Position numbers and translations under genes: made by a program. From the NCBI GenBank assembly GCA_002364325.1, contig DEXV01000006.1:28039-92038 (forward strand): a DNA stretch of 64,000 bases. Reading direction: 5' to 3'. The notes beneath the pieces were generated by a model. That model saw nothing but the letters and a program-made list of their open reading frames with translations. It ran no database searches and was not told the DNA's origin. The stretch comes from Gillisia sp. UBA3175. GTDB taxonomy: Bacteria; Bacteroidota; Bacteroidia; Flavobacteriales; Flavobacteriaceae. Shown piece by piece: positions 28,082-38,078 of the stretch; the stretch's first letter is position 1; the number at the start of each line of letters is the position of its first letter.

Positions 28082-29224
28082 TTAGGACGAAGCAATAGTT
28101 TCTTCTATTTTATCTAAGATATGTAAATAATCTTTTCGGTTATTTACAAAATCCAATTCAGATATATCGATAATCTTCACCTTAATATTTGACTGAGATT
28201 TTATAAAAGCCAAATAACTTTTATTGATCTCCATTAAATATTCTGGTTGGATATTCTGCTCGTAATCTCTACCTCTACTTTTTATGTTTTCAAGCAATCT
28301 TTCTGTGTTCTGATAGAGATAAATGTAAAGATCTGGCTTCACTAATTCCTTATACATTATTCTGAAAAGTTTCTCGTACAAGGCATACTCGTCCTCCTGA
28401 AGGGTTATCTTAGCAAAAATCAAGGACTTGAAAACATCATAATCTGAAACCACAAAATCTGCAAAAAGATCATACTGCGCAAGATCGTCTGATAATTGCT
28501 GATACCTATCTGCAAGAAAAGACATCTCTAGAGGAAAAGCATACCTATTCTTATCTTCATAAAATTTAGGCAAAAATGGGTTATCCTTGAATCGCTCTAA
28601 AATCAATTTTGCGTTGAAATCTTGAGACATCATTGTAGACAAACTCGTTTTTCCAGCGCCAATATTACCTTCTACCGCGATATAGTTAAAGTTAACAAAA
28701 CTGAAATTCTTTCCTGGGTTCTTTAAAGATTCCTGAATTTTTTGGATCTCACTTTTATCTGAAGTATTTTCTAATAGCTCATTAATAGAAAGTTGCAAGC
28801 CTGGATGATGTTCTTTTCCGGCTATATCTGCCAAAGGCATCAACACAAATTTTCTATTTTGCATTTCCGGATGTGGTAATTCTAAACTATCTGTAGAGAT
28901 CACCTCTTGCTCCAATAGTAAAATATCAAGATCTAGGGTTCTGTTCTTATAAGTGCCATTAGTATTTCTGGTCCTTCCTAATTTGGTTTCAATTTCCAAT
29001 AATTTCTGAAGCACTTTTCTTGGAGAAAATCTGCTATCTACAGCTATACACATATTTAGGAAAGCAGCTCCATCAAAACCCCATGCAGGGGTTTCATAAA
29101 TTGCAGAAAGCTTAACCACTTCTCCTATTTCCAGATATATCATATCTACAGCCAATTGCAGTAAATGCAAGCGGTCTCCCTCGTTGCTACCTAAGGCGAT
29201 ATAAAATGTTTTTGGAAATCTCAA
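28082..29224 (-). CDS. folK: FolK - deoxynucleoside kinase fusion
   Basis: A 380-residue protein with two enzymes in one chain. Residues 1-160 are 6-hydroxymethyl-7,8-dihydropterin pyrophosphokinase: ALGSNEGD at the start, ETPAWG, and the metal-site signature TLDLDILLL. Residues 178-380 are a deoxynucleoside kinase: P-loop EGNIGAGKTS, an ERF motif, and the lid KSRGRDYE. FolK works in folate synthesis and the kinase in deoxynucleoside salvage. Both active sites look complete. The fusion links two supplies for thymidylate and DNA synthesis. Confidence 0.9.
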   Translation of the reverse strand: MRFPKTFYIALGSNEGDRLHLLQLAVDMIYLEIGEVVKLSAIYETPAWGFDGAAFLNMCIAVDSRFSPRKVLQKLLEIETKLGRTRNTNGTYKNRTLDLDILLLEQEVISTDSLELPHPEMQNRKFVLMPLADIAGKEHHPGLQLSINELLENTSDKSEIQKIQESLKNPGKNFSFVNFNYIAVEGNIGAGKTSLSTMMSQDFNAKLILERFKDNPFLPKFYEDKNRYAFPLEMSFLADRYQQLSDDLAQYDLFADFVVSDYDVFKSLIFAKITLQEDEYALYEKLFRIMYKELVKPDLYIYLYQNTERLLENIKSRGRDYEQNIQPEYLMEINKSYLAFIKSQSNIKVKIIDISELDFVNNRKDYLHILDKIEETIASS

Positions 29225-29327
29225 GGTTTTATAAGAAAATTTAAGAAGGCACTAATTTAACTTGACAGCAAATTAAGTAAAACAAACTTACATACACTTG
29301 GTTTTTCAAGGAGAGTTATTAAAGTTT

Positions 29328-29789
29328 TTAATAGCTTAATCTTAAGTTTCTTATCCCTTCATAAACCACCACACTAACTGCATTTGCCAGATTCAGGCTT
29401 CTAATATGCTCGCTATAAATTGGAATTTTATACACGTTTTCAATATTCTTTTCTATAATTTCTGAAGACAAACCCACAGATTCTTTTCCGAACACTAAAA
29501 ATAGCTCATCGGTAAACTCGATATCCCAAAATTCTTTTTCCCCGTGACTAGAGAAGAATACCATCTTTTTATCCTTATTAAGCATAAAAAATTCTTCTTG
29601 GTTTTCATAGATCTTCAACGAAATATGTTTCCAATAATCCAGTCCGGCTCGTTTCACTCTTTTATCACTAAGTTCAAAACCAAAGGGTTTTACCAGATGT
29701 AAGGTAGCGCCAGAAGCCAAACTTAGTCTGCCAATATTCCCGGTATTCATCGGGATCTCCGGTTCCATAAGCACAATATTATAACCCAT
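29328..29789 (-). CDS. trmL: tRNA (cytidine/uridine-2'-O-)-methyltransferase TrmL
   Basis: A 153-residue SPOUT methyltransferase, the usual TrmL length. Motifs: MNTGNIGRLS near the N-terminus, VFGKESVGLS (about residues 92-101) and the knot segment SLNLANAVSVVVYEG. TrmL methylates the wobble base of tRNA-Leu. It stands alone, 103 bases downstream of the folK fusion gene start. Confidence 0.9.
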   Translation of the reverse strand: MGYNIVLMEPEIPMNTGNIGRLSLASGATLHLVKPFGFELSDKRVKRAGLDYWKHISLKIYENQEEFFMLNKDKKMVFFSSHGEKEFWDIEFTDELFLVFGKESVGLSSEIIEKNIENVYKIPIYSEHIRSLNLANAVSVVVYEGIRNLRLSY

Positions 29790-30092
29790 TCCTTATGTTT
29801 TCTATAAGTGATCTCATCAAATTTAAATTAGCTACCCACTTCCATTTTAATATAGTACAATATAGTTTAGCTTATAAAAAAAACCAACCTAATCCCAGAT
29901 AAATAGTGATTGTTTATTTTCACAACAAATTAAGTAAAAGCTAATTAGAGACTATTAACTTTGTTAAATGGCCTTAAATCTTAAAACCCAATTTAATAAA
30001 CAAAATTTTAAGGATTTGGCTTGGTGATTGTATTAAATATTAGGAATGTATCAGCGCTTACCCATTTCCAAATTTTGAAAAACGAATAATTT
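29790..30092. other. Intergenic stretch, no gene seen
   Basis: A 303-base AT-rich spacer between divergent genes. It must hold both promoters, but I could not fix a -33/-7 pair with confidence. No RNA gene or open frame is apparent. Confidence 0.55.
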
Positions 30093-32777
30093 ATGAAAAA
30101 AGCATTTAAGATTCTTGGATTTACATTACTCGTAATCATTGTTCTTTTAATTACGGCACCTTTTATTTTTGAGGCCCAATTAAAAGATATGGTTAAAGAG
30201 ACCATTAATAAAAATGTAAATGCTACTGTAGAATTTAGCGACCTTGATCTAACCTTATTTAGAAGTTTTCCGCAGGCAACCTTGGTCTTAAGCAATATTA
30301 GCGTAATTAATAAAGCTCCCTTTGCTGGCGACACACTGGCTGTTACAGAAGAGTTGCTTCTGGAAATGTCCATAAAAGAATTATTTAAAGGCAGTGACCA
30401 ACCCAAAAAAGTAGACGAACTAATATTAAACAACGCCTTTGTTAATATTAAAGTAGATTCGTTAGGGAACAACAATTACGATATTGCCATCATAGATTCT
30501 ACAAATACTAATGCAGACAGCACTTCCAATCCTTTTAAATTAGATTTAAAGCATTACGAAATAAATAATTCCAAGTTTAAGTATGTGGATGAAGGAAATA
30601 AAATGTCCCTTTTATTGGAGAATTTAGATCATGAAGGTACTGGAGATTTTTCTCTAGCTCAGTCCGAATTAGATACAAAAACAAGTTCCTTAATCTCTTT
30701 AGATTATAAGGATACCAACTATTTGAATAAAAATAAATTGGCTCTAGATGCCGTGATCCAGATGGATCTTGATATATTAAAATATACTTTTTTAGAAAAT
30801 CAAGCAACATTAAATCAATTACCACTCACATTTAATGGTTATGTTCAGGTTAATGAGGATAATAATTTTTTAGATCTTTCTTTTAAAACACCATCTTCTT
30901 CCTTCAAGAATTTCCTTGCGGTTATCCCTTCTATCTATGCAAAGAATATCGAAAATGTTGAAACAAGTGGAGATTTTGTAGTTAGCGGAAATATTAATGG
31001 AATTATAGATGAAACTTATATCCCAAAAATGAATATTAAGATAAGTTCCAGTAATGCCTCTTTTAAATATCCAGAACTTCCAAAAAGCGTAGAGGATATC
31101 AATATAGATCTAGCTGTGATAAATGACACCGGACTTTTAGATGACACCTTTTTGGATATTAATAAAATGAGTTTTCGAATAGATGAAGATATCTTCAGCG
31201 GAAATGGAACTATTAAAAATTTAATAGGAAATATGTTAGTAGATATGGCGGTAAAAGGAACCATCGATCTAGCTAATTTAGAAAAAGCATATCCTCTAGA
31301 ATTGCAACAAGATCTTAACGGGATCTTAACTGCAGATCTAAAGACCTCTTTCGACATGAATTCAATAGAAAAAGAACAGTATGAGAATGTTAATAGCAGC
31401 GGAGTGGCGAGCATTAAAAATTTCTCTTATAAAACTCCTGAGATTCCAAATGAAGTAAAAATTGCTTCAGCTAATTTTAAATTTAACCAAGGAAATGTGC
31501 AAGTTCCGGAATTATTAATGACCACTGGAAAAACCGATATAAATGCTACTGGTTCTATTCAGAATTTAATGGGATATCTGTTTACAGATCAGCAATTAAA
31601 AGGAGACTTTAAAGTAAGATCGAACACTTTTTCTGTAAACGATTTTATGATAGCTGAAACTAAAGAAGTAACCAAAACTGATGAAAAAGGGGTTCCGATA
31701 GAAAAAACAAAAACCGTTATTACGGGAAAAGAAGCTATTAAAATTCCATCTTTCCTAGATGCTACTCTGGCTTTTACTGCCAATAAGGTATTATATGATA
31801 ATTTAGAACTTAAAAATGCTACTGGAATATTAGTTATTAAGGATGAAACTGTCACCTTACAAAATGTGACTACTAACATTTTTGATGGTTCTATTGCTAT
31901 TAGCGGTAATGTTTCTACGAAAAATGCAGTTCCTACATTTTCTATGGATATGGGTTTAAATGCATTGGATATTTCAAAATCTTTTGAAGGACTAGAATTA
32001 CTTCAAAACCTCGCACCTATTGCTAAAGCCTTGCAAGGAAAAATTCAGACCCAACTAAATCTAGCGGGAAATCTAAATGATGATTTCACACCTCAACTTT
32101 CTAGTCTTGCGGGGCAAGCACTAGCACAAATATTAACTGCAAAAGTGAATCCAGAACAAATGGCATTACTTACCAAATTGGACGAAAGATTGGGCTTTAT
32201 TAATTTTAACGATATAAATCTTGACAATTTAACAGGGAAGCTAACCTTTAATGATGGAAATGTAGCTGTTGCACCATTCGATTTTATTGTAAAAGGGATA
32301 AAGGTGACCGTTGCGGGAACACATAGTTTTGATAATGTTATGGATTATAATCTTATTTTAGACGTTCCCGCTAAAATGCTAGGAAGTGAAATTGGAAATA
32401 CCTTGGCAAAATTAAGCGCACAAGATCTCCAAAATATGACAGTTGCGCTTCCTATCGGATTAACCGGAAATTTCCAAAGTCCGCAGATCAATTTAAATAT
32501 GCAACAAGCAGTTAGCCAGATTACGCAACAAATAGTAGCGCAACAAAAAAAAGAACTCACAAATAAAGGAATAGATGCTTTGGGCAATATTTTGACTGGC
32601 AATAAACCAAAAGCAAATACTACAAATATAGACAGCACAGCGGTTCCACCTTTAATATCTAAAAAGGATTCTGTAAAAGCAACACAGGAAACTCAGATAA
32701 AAAATACCGCTAGGGATATTTTAGGCGGGATTTTAAAGAATAAAACTCAAAAGAAAGATACTACTAAGGTGAATTAA
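30093..32777 (+). CDS. AsmA-like outer-membrane biogenesis protein
   Basis: An 894-residue protein with one N-terminal membrane segment (about residues 5-27) and a very long periplasmic part. The start (ALKILGF-like, then VKETINKNVNATVEFSDLDL) and the many repeated beta segments match the AsmA/DUF748 family. AsmA-like proteins form long hydrophobic grooves that move phospholipids to the outer membrane. A low-complexity Q- and K-rich C-terminus follows the last repeat. It is a single-gene unit. Confidence 0.82.
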   Translation: MKKAFKILGFTLLVIIVLLITAPFIFEAQLKDMVKETINKNVNATVEFSDLDLTLFRSFPQATLVLSNISVINKAPFAGDTLAVTEELLLEMSIKELFKGSDQPKKVDELILNNAFVNIKVDSLGNNNYDIAIIDSTNTNADSTSNPFKLDLKHYEINNSKFKYVDEGNKMSLLLENLDHEGTGDFSLAQSELDTKTSSLISLDYKDTNYLNKNKLALDAVIQMDLDILKYTFLENQATLNQLPLTFNGYVQVNEDNNFLDLSFKTPSSSFKNFLAVIPSIYAKNIENVETSGDFVVSGNINGIIDETYIPKMNIKISSSNASFKYPELPKSVEDINIDLAVINDTGLLDDTFLDINKMSFRIDEDIFSGNGTIKNLIGNMLVDMAVKGTIDLANLEKAYPLELQQDLNGILTADLKTSFDMNSIEKEQYENVNSSGVASIKNFSYKTPEIPNEVKIASANFKFNQGNVQVPELLMTTGKTDINATGSIQNLMGYLFTDQQLKGDFKVRSNTFSVNDFMIAETKEVTKTDEKGVPIEKTKTVITGKEAIKIPSFLDATLAFTANKVLYDNLELKNATGILVIKDETVTLQNVTTNIFDGSIAISGNVSTKNAVPTFSMDMGLNALDISKSFEGLELLQNLAPIAKALQGKIQTQLNLAGNLNDDFTPQLSSLAGQALAQILTAKVNPEQMALLTKLDERLGFINFNDINLDNLTGKLTFNDGNVAVAPFDFIVKGIKVTVAGTHSFDNVMDYNLILDVPAKMLGSEIGNTLAKLSAQDLQNMTVALPIGLTGNFQSPQINLNMQQAVSQITQQIVAQQKKELTNKGIDALGNILTGNKPKANTTNIDSTAVPPLISKKDSVKATQETQIKNTARDILGGILKNKTQKKDTTKVN

Positions 32778-32836
32778 ATTTGAATCCCAACTATTGGATA
32801 AGTTCGAAGAAAGATTTGACAAAAGATCGTTCTTAG

Positions 32837-33631
32837 CTAAAGTATTGAAAGTTCAACTACAAATCCTTCATGGCTGCGTACATTGAACACTGTTCCATCT
32901 TCAAAAAGCCAATATTGACCTTTTATTCCTTTAAGTACACCGTCATAAAAAGGAGCCTTACTTAAATTTAGGCTCTTCACTTTTTTAGGATATTGCAGAA
33001 CGGGAAAATTGATCTCGGTTTCCTTATTATCTGCCAAAAAGTATTGCATGGCCTCTTCAGGAATACATTGCTTCAGTTTTTCCCTTTCTTCAACTAGATT
33101 TAGATCAAGAACATCATTAGTAAGCATCTTTCGCCAATTGGTTTTATCTGCAACATGAGCTTTTAAAGCTACTTCAGTAATCCCTGCTAAATATCTATTT
33201 GGTACCTCAACAATTTCTATAGCTTCATGCGCCCCTTGATCTATCCATCTGGTCGGAATTTGGGTTTTTCTGGTCACCCCAACTTTTAGATTGCTAGAAT
33301 TTGCCAAATACACAATATGAGGTTTTAACTGAACCTGCTTTTCAAATTCCAGATCACGATCTTCCTGGTCTAAATGAGCTTTACTTAATTCTGGATTCAT
33401 GATCCAATCTCCCGCTTGCGGAATAGAAACATAACAATCATAACAAAATCCTTGAGCAAAAACCTTCTTTTCCAAACCGCAGTTCATACACTGATATCTT
33501 AAAAAATTAATGCTGATACGCTTATTAAGAATTTGGTTAACATGAAGAAAATCAGATTCAAACAGCAAATAATATTCTACTTGTTTTTGCAGCTCTGTTC
33601 TCATTTTTTTTAGAACCCCTTCGTATCTCAT
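32837..33631 (-). CDS. DUF2797 family protein with zinc-binding cysteines
   Basis: A 264-residue protein matching DUF2797. A four-cysteine zinc site is visible in CMNCGLEK and GFCYDCYV (about residues 48-75). Further family motifs are HIVYLANSSNLKVGVTR (about 104-120) and PTRWIDQGA. The middle resembles a GIY-YIG nuclease-like fold by its VYLAN...KVGVT strands. Function is unknown. An alternative start at the second methionine (residue 10) is possible. Divergent from the GH3-like gene. Confidence 0.8.
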   Translation of the reverse strand: MRYEGVLKKMRTELQKQVEYYLLFESDFLHVNQILNKRISINFLRYQCMNCGLEKKVFAQGFCYDCYVSIPQAGDWIMNPELSKAHLDQEDRDLEFEKQVQLKPHIVYLANSSNLKVGVTRKTQIPTRWIDQGAHEAIEIVEVPNRYLAGITEVALKAHVADKTNWRKMLTNDVLDLNLVEEREKLKQCIPEEAMQYFLADNKETEINFPVLQYPKKVKSLNLSKAPFYDGVLKGIKGQYWLFEDGTVFNVRSHEGFVVELSIL

Positions 33632-33751
33632 GCTTTTTTGTTTATTTTTATTTGAAATGGTATTTGTAAGCTACCGGATTAGTTTTAATTTTAGCCGATA
33701 TACCGTATATTACCTAGCGTTTTAAAATCAGGTTTAAAGATAAAAAGAATA

Positions 33752-35263
33752 ATGCCAATTCCACTAGTAAACTCTATCGCCTCTTGGTTTTTAAAGAAGC
33801 GCATCCATCAAATGGAATTGTTTATGAAGTATCCTAATGAAGTTCAGCTAGAACTCTTAAGATCTCTCATAAGCACTGCCAAGCAAACGGAAATAGGCAA
33901 AAAATATCATTTTTCTGAAATCACCAATTACAAACAATTCGCTAATCAGGTTCCTATACATAGTTATGAGGAATTCGAAGGAGATATTGAGCGAAGCCGA
34001 AAAGGTGTATATAATATTTTTTGGCCTACACCTATAAAGTGGTTTGCCAAATCTAGTGGTACAACCAGCGCAAAGAGTAAATTTATTCCAGTTAGCGATA
34101 ATTCTTTAGAAGATTGCCATTATGCTGCAGGAAAGGATCTTCTCTGTATGTATCTTAACAATAATCCGCAATCGCAGCTTTTTACAGGAAAGAGTTTGAG
34201 ATTGGGAGGCAGTAAAGAGATTTACAGGAACAATGGAACTTCTTATGGAGATCTCTCTGCCATACTCATTGACAATATGCCTTTTTGGGCAGAATTTAGT
34301 AGCACCCCCAGTAGTGAGGTTTCCTTAATGAACGACTGGGAAATTAAAATGCAAGCTATTGTAAACGAAACTATAAGGGAGAAGGTTACCAGTCTGGCCG
34401 GAGTTCCTTCTTGGATGCTGGTCTTACTTAATAATGTAATGGATACAAGTCAAAAAGCGAATTTATTTGAAGTTTGGCCTAGCTTGGAAGTATATTTTCA
34501 TGGAGGTGTTAACTTTGATCCTTACGCTCCACAATATCAAAAATTATTACCTAAGGATACTTTTAGATATTACGAGATTTATAATGCTTCTGAAGGCTTT
34601 TTTGCTTGCCAAGATCTTAATAATTCCAATGAACTATTGTTGATGTTAGACTATGGGATCTTTTACGAATTTATTCCTATGGATGCATATGGCACTCCAG
34701 AACAAAAAATAATTCCACTTAGTGAAGTGCAAACAAACGTGAATTATGCGGTAGTTATAACTACCAATGCCGGTTTATGGCGTTATAAAATTGGAGATAC
34801 GGTGCGCTTTACTTCTACCAGTCCTTATAGGCTAAAAGTATCTGGCAGAACCAAACATCATATAAACGTATTTGGCGAGGAACTTATAATTGAGAATACA
34901 GATAATGCATTAAAAAAGGCATCTCAAATAACCGGATGTGAGATCATAGATTATACTGCAGCTCCTATATTTATGGTAGGCAAAGAAAAAGGCGCCCACG
35001 AATGGATCATCGAGTTTAAAACTCCTCCGGAAAATTTAGAAGTATTTATCGTAGAACTAGATCTTGCTTTACAACAACTGAACAGTGATTATGAAGCCAA
35101 GCGTTTCAATAATATGACGTTAAATATGCCAAAGGTTCATCTAGCTCGTGAAAAGTTATTTTACGATTGGTTGAAGAAACACGACAAATTAGGCGGACAA
35201 CATAAAATACCTCGACTCTCCAATAAGCGTTGCTATGTAGAAGAGTTAATAGGCATGATGTAA
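33752..35263 (+). CDS. GH3 auxin-responsive-promoter-like adenylating enzyme
   Basis: A 503-residue protein of the GH3 family, relatives of acyl-adenylate-forming enzymes. The phosphate loop is AKSSGTTSAKSKFIPV (about residues 96-111), followed by YNASEGFFACQD and the C-terminal domain. In plants the family conjugates amino acids to hormones. Bacterial members have no established substrate. It is transcribed divergently from the DUF2797 gene and converges on era. Confidence 0.88.
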   Translation: MPIPLVNSIASWFLKKRIHQMELFMKYPNEVQLELLRSLISTAKQTEIGKKYHFSEITNYKQFANQVPIHSYEEFEGDIERSRKGVYNIFWPTPIKWFAKSSGTTSAKSKFIPVSDNSLEDCHYAAGKDLLCMYLNNNPQSQLFTGKSLRLGGSKEIYRNNGTSYGDLSAILIDNMPFWAEFSSTPSSEVSLMNDWEIKMQAIVNETIREKVTSLAGVPSWMLVLLNNVMDTSQKANLFEVWPSLEVYFHGGVNFDPYAPQYQKLLPKDTFRYYEIYNASEGFFACQDLNNSNELLLMLDYGIFYEFIPMDAYGTPEQKIIPLSEVQTNVNYAVVITTNAGLWRYKIGDTVRFTSTSPYRLKVSGRTKHHINVFGEELIIENTDNALKKASQITGCEIIDYTAAPIFMVGKEKGAHEWIIEFKTPPENLEVFIVELDLALQQLNSDYEAKRFNNMTLNMPKVHLAREKLFYDWLKKHDKLGGQHKIPRLSNKRCYVEELIGMM

Positions 35264-35283
35264 TCTTCTATTCTGGAAAACAG

Positions 35284-36168
35284 CTACTTTTTATTATAAC
35301 CGAATCTTTTTAACTGCTTAGAGTCATTACGCCAGTTCTTATTTACTTTTACATAGAGCTCCAAGTGTACTTGTTTCCCAAAAAATTTCTCAAGATCTTT
35401 TCGAGCTTCTACTCCTACTCTTTTGAGTGCAGTTCCTTTATGGCCTATGATAATCCCTTTTTGGGTTTCGCGCTCTACCATAATAATACTTCGCATTCTT
35501 ATAATGAGTTCGTCCTCGAAGAATTCTTCAGTATCGATCTCTACAGAATAAGGCACTTCTTTTTTATAATGCATTAAGATCTTCTCACGAATGATCTCAT
35601 TTACAAAGAAACGTTCCGGTTTATCTGTTAAAGTATCTTTTGGATAGAAAGCTGGAGATTCCGGAAGCAATTCTACCACTCTATTAAATACCTGCGCCAC
35701 ATTAAATCCTTGCAAAGCAGATATTGGATAGATCTCCGCATTTGGAACCTTCGCGGTCCAATGAGCAACCTGTTCTTCTAATTGCCCTTGGTTGGAAATA
35801 TCAATTTTATTTAGCAACAACAATACAGGAATAGTTGCATTGGTGATCTTCTTAAAGAAAGCTTCGTCCTTTAATTCTTGCTCCCCGATCTCTACCATAT
35901 AAATCAGGATATCGGCATCTTCAAAGGCAGACTTCACAAAATCCATCATAGATTGTTGCAGGTCGTAAGCTGGCTTAATGATCCCAGGTGTATCACTCAA
36001 GATGGCTTGAAAATCTTCACCATTAACAATTCCCAGAATACGGTGTCTGGTGGTTTGAGCTTTAGAAGTGATGATAGATAATTTCTCACCTACAAAAGCA
36101 TTCATTAATGTGGATTTACCAACGTTTGGATTTCCAATGATATTTACAAAACCGGCTTTATGTGCCAT
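35284..36168 (-). CDS. era: GTPase Era
   Basis: A 294-residue GTPase needed for 30S ribosome maturation. G1 is GNPNVGKST, G3 DTPG, G4 NKID, and the C-terminal KH domain includes IIGHKGTALKRVG. The ATG at 36168 (MAHKAGFVNIIG) matches family starts; an in-frame TTG six codons upstream is unlikely. Confidence 0.96.
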   Translation of the reverse strand: MAHKAGFVNIIGNPNVGKSTLMNAFVGEKLSIITSKAQTTRHRILGIVNGEDFQAILSDTPGIIKPAYDLQQSMMDFVKSAFEDADILIYMVEIGEQELKDEAFFKKITNATIPVLLLLNKIDISNQGQLEEQVAHWTAKVPNAEIYPISALQGFNVAQVFNRVVELLPESPAFYPKDTLTDKPERFFVNEIIREKILMHYKKEVPYSVEIDTEEFFEDELIIRMRSIIMVERETQKGIIIGHKGTALKRVGVEARKDLEKFFGKQVHLELYVKVNKNWRNDSKQLKRFGYNKK

Positions 36169-36480
36169 AAGAAAGAATTTTTGCAAAGATATTTCATTTA
36201 ATAAGCCATTCCTAACTTTTTAAGGCTTTCTAACTTTATGTGTTTTCCAATAGTTTAGAAATATTTCTGAAGCATAAATTTATCTTGGTTTCTATTTGAG
36301 GAGCGAAAACTTTGGAATTAAGCAGCTTTCCAATTATGATTTAAATTAAAATCGATATTTTTGCCGGCTCTTAGGCATTTTAGAGCTAAGCTTTTAATTT
36401 TGAAGTCATTAGTTAAAATCCGAAGAATTATTTGGAAATATACAATTATCAATATCCCCTCAAAGTTTTAGAAACATATA

Positions 36481-38019
36481 ATGACAAAAATTTTTAATCT
36501 TTTCGATTTTTCACAAAAAGTAAATTATAAGACAGAAGCTTTGGCTGGATTAACTGTCGCTATGACTATGATTCCAGAGTCTCTTTCCTTCGCTATATTA
36601 GCAGGATTCCCTCCATTAATGGGATTATATGCTTCTTTTATAGCGGGTTTGGTTACTGCAATATTTGGAGGAAGACCAGGAATGATTTCTGGGGGAGCTG
36701 GCGCCACGGTTATTGTTTTAATTGCTTTAATGAATTCTGATGGATTAGAATATGTTTTAGCCGCGGTTGCATTAGCAGGAGTATTTCAAATTTTAGTAGG
36801 AGTTTTTAAACTTGGAAAATTTATAAGATTGGTGCCTCATCCTGTAATGTTTGGATTTGTAAATGGATTAGCCATTATTATATTCATGTCACAATTAGAC
36901 CAGTTCAAAACCGTGTTAAATGGTGATATTGTATGGCTTGTTGGAAATCCTTTATTTATTATGGCGGGGTTAGTAGCCTTAACGATCGCAATTGTTGTAT
37001 TACTACCTAAGATAACAAAAGCGGTTCCTTCTTCGCTAGTTGCAATTATCGTTGTATTTATTTTGGTTTATTTTTTAGGAATAGATACCAAAACAGTAGA
37101 AGACATTGCGTCTGTTAGTGGTGGTTTTCCTCCATTTCATATCCCTAACATTCCAATCAATTGGGAAACCTTAAAATTGATAGCACCTTATTCAATGATC
37201 ATGGCTGCTGTAGGATTAACAGAAGGCTTACTTACCTTAAATTTAGTAGATGAAATTACAGAAACCAAAGGAAACGGAAATAGAGAATGTATCGCACAAG
37301 GAAGTTCTAATATTTTAAATGGATTTTTCTTTGGAATGGGAGGTTGTCCTATGATAGCTCAAACCTTGGTAAACCTATCGGCGGGTTCAAGAGCACGCTT
37401 GGCAGGAATCGTTGCTGCATTAACAATTCTTGTGATCATTTTATTTGGCGCTCCAATAATCGAACAATTGCCAATGGCAGCTCTAGTAGGAGTTATGATC
37501 ATGGTTGCAATTGGAACATTTGAATGGGCAAGTTTTAAAATTATTAATAGAGTGCCTAAAAAAGATGTTTTTCTTGTTTTAATAGTTGCTACAATTACTG
37601 TTCTATTACATAATTTGGCTTTGGCAGTTTTAGTGGGAGTAATCATTTCTGCTTTGTTCTTCGCTTGGGAAAGCGCAAAAAGAATTAGAGCTAGAAAACA
37701 TATTGATGCGAATGGAGTAAAACATTATGAAATATATGGCCCATTATTTTTTGCTTCTACAACTGCATTTATTGAAAAATTTGATGTGGGGAGCGATCCA
37801 GAGGAAGTAATAATTGATTTTAAAGATTGTAGGGTCTCAGATATGTCTGCTATAGAAGCTTTAAATGTGGTGACACAACGTTATCATAAACTAGGTAAGA
37901 AAGTAAATTTAAGACATTTAAGCAATGATTGTATTCTATTACTGAAAAATGCTGAAGCAATTATTGATGTTAATATAATGGAAGACCCAAGTTACAAAGT
38001 TGCTGTAGATAAGGTTTAA
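36481..38019 (+). CDS. SulP family anion transporter with STAS domain
   Basis: A 512-residue inner-membrane transporter. About 11 hydrophobic segments cover residues 20-405, including the early MTMIPESLSFAILAGFPP and a central GCPMIAQTLVN segment. A C-terminal STAS domain (about 420-510) has the DFKDCRVSDMSAIEAL motif. The family moves sulfate, bicarbonate or other anions. Which one is not clear here. Single-gene unit with a terminator just after it. Confidence 0.92.
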   Translation: MTKIFNLFDFSQKVNYKTEALAGLTVAMTMIPESLSFAILAGFPPLMGLYASFIAGLVTAIFGGRPGMISGGAGATVIVLIALMNSDGLEYVLAAVALAGVFQILVGVFKLGKFIRLVPHPVMFGFVNGLAIIIFMSQLDQFKTVLNGDIVWLVGNPLFIMAGLVALTIAIVVLLPKITKAVPSSLVAIIVVFILVYFLGIDTKTVEDIASVSGGFPPFHIPNIPINWETLKLIAPYSMIMAAVGLTEGLLTLNLVDEITETKGNGNRECIAQGSSNILNGFFFGMGGCPMIAQTLVNLSAGSRARLAGIVAALTILVIILFGAPIIEQLPMAALVGVMIMVAIGTFEWASFKIINRVPKKDVFLVLIVATITVLLHNLALAVLVGVIISALFFAWESAKRIRARKHIDANGVKHYEIYGPLFFASTTAFIEKFDVGSDPEEVIIDFKDCRVSDMSAIEALNVVTQRYHKLGKKVNLRHLSNDCILLLKNAEAIIDVNIMEDPSYKVAVDKV

Positions 38020-38020
38020 T

Positions 38021-38063
38021 AAAAAAGAGAGCTGTTTTAAATTTCACGCAGCTCTCTTCTTTA
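38021..38063. terminator. Bidirectional terminator
   Basis: A perfect ten-bp stem (AAGAGAGCTG / CAGCTCTCTT) between the SulP gene and the convergent minus-strand gene, with A run on one side and T-rich sequence on the other. Confidence 0.8.
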
Positions 38064-38078
38064 TAAATTTTATAATAT

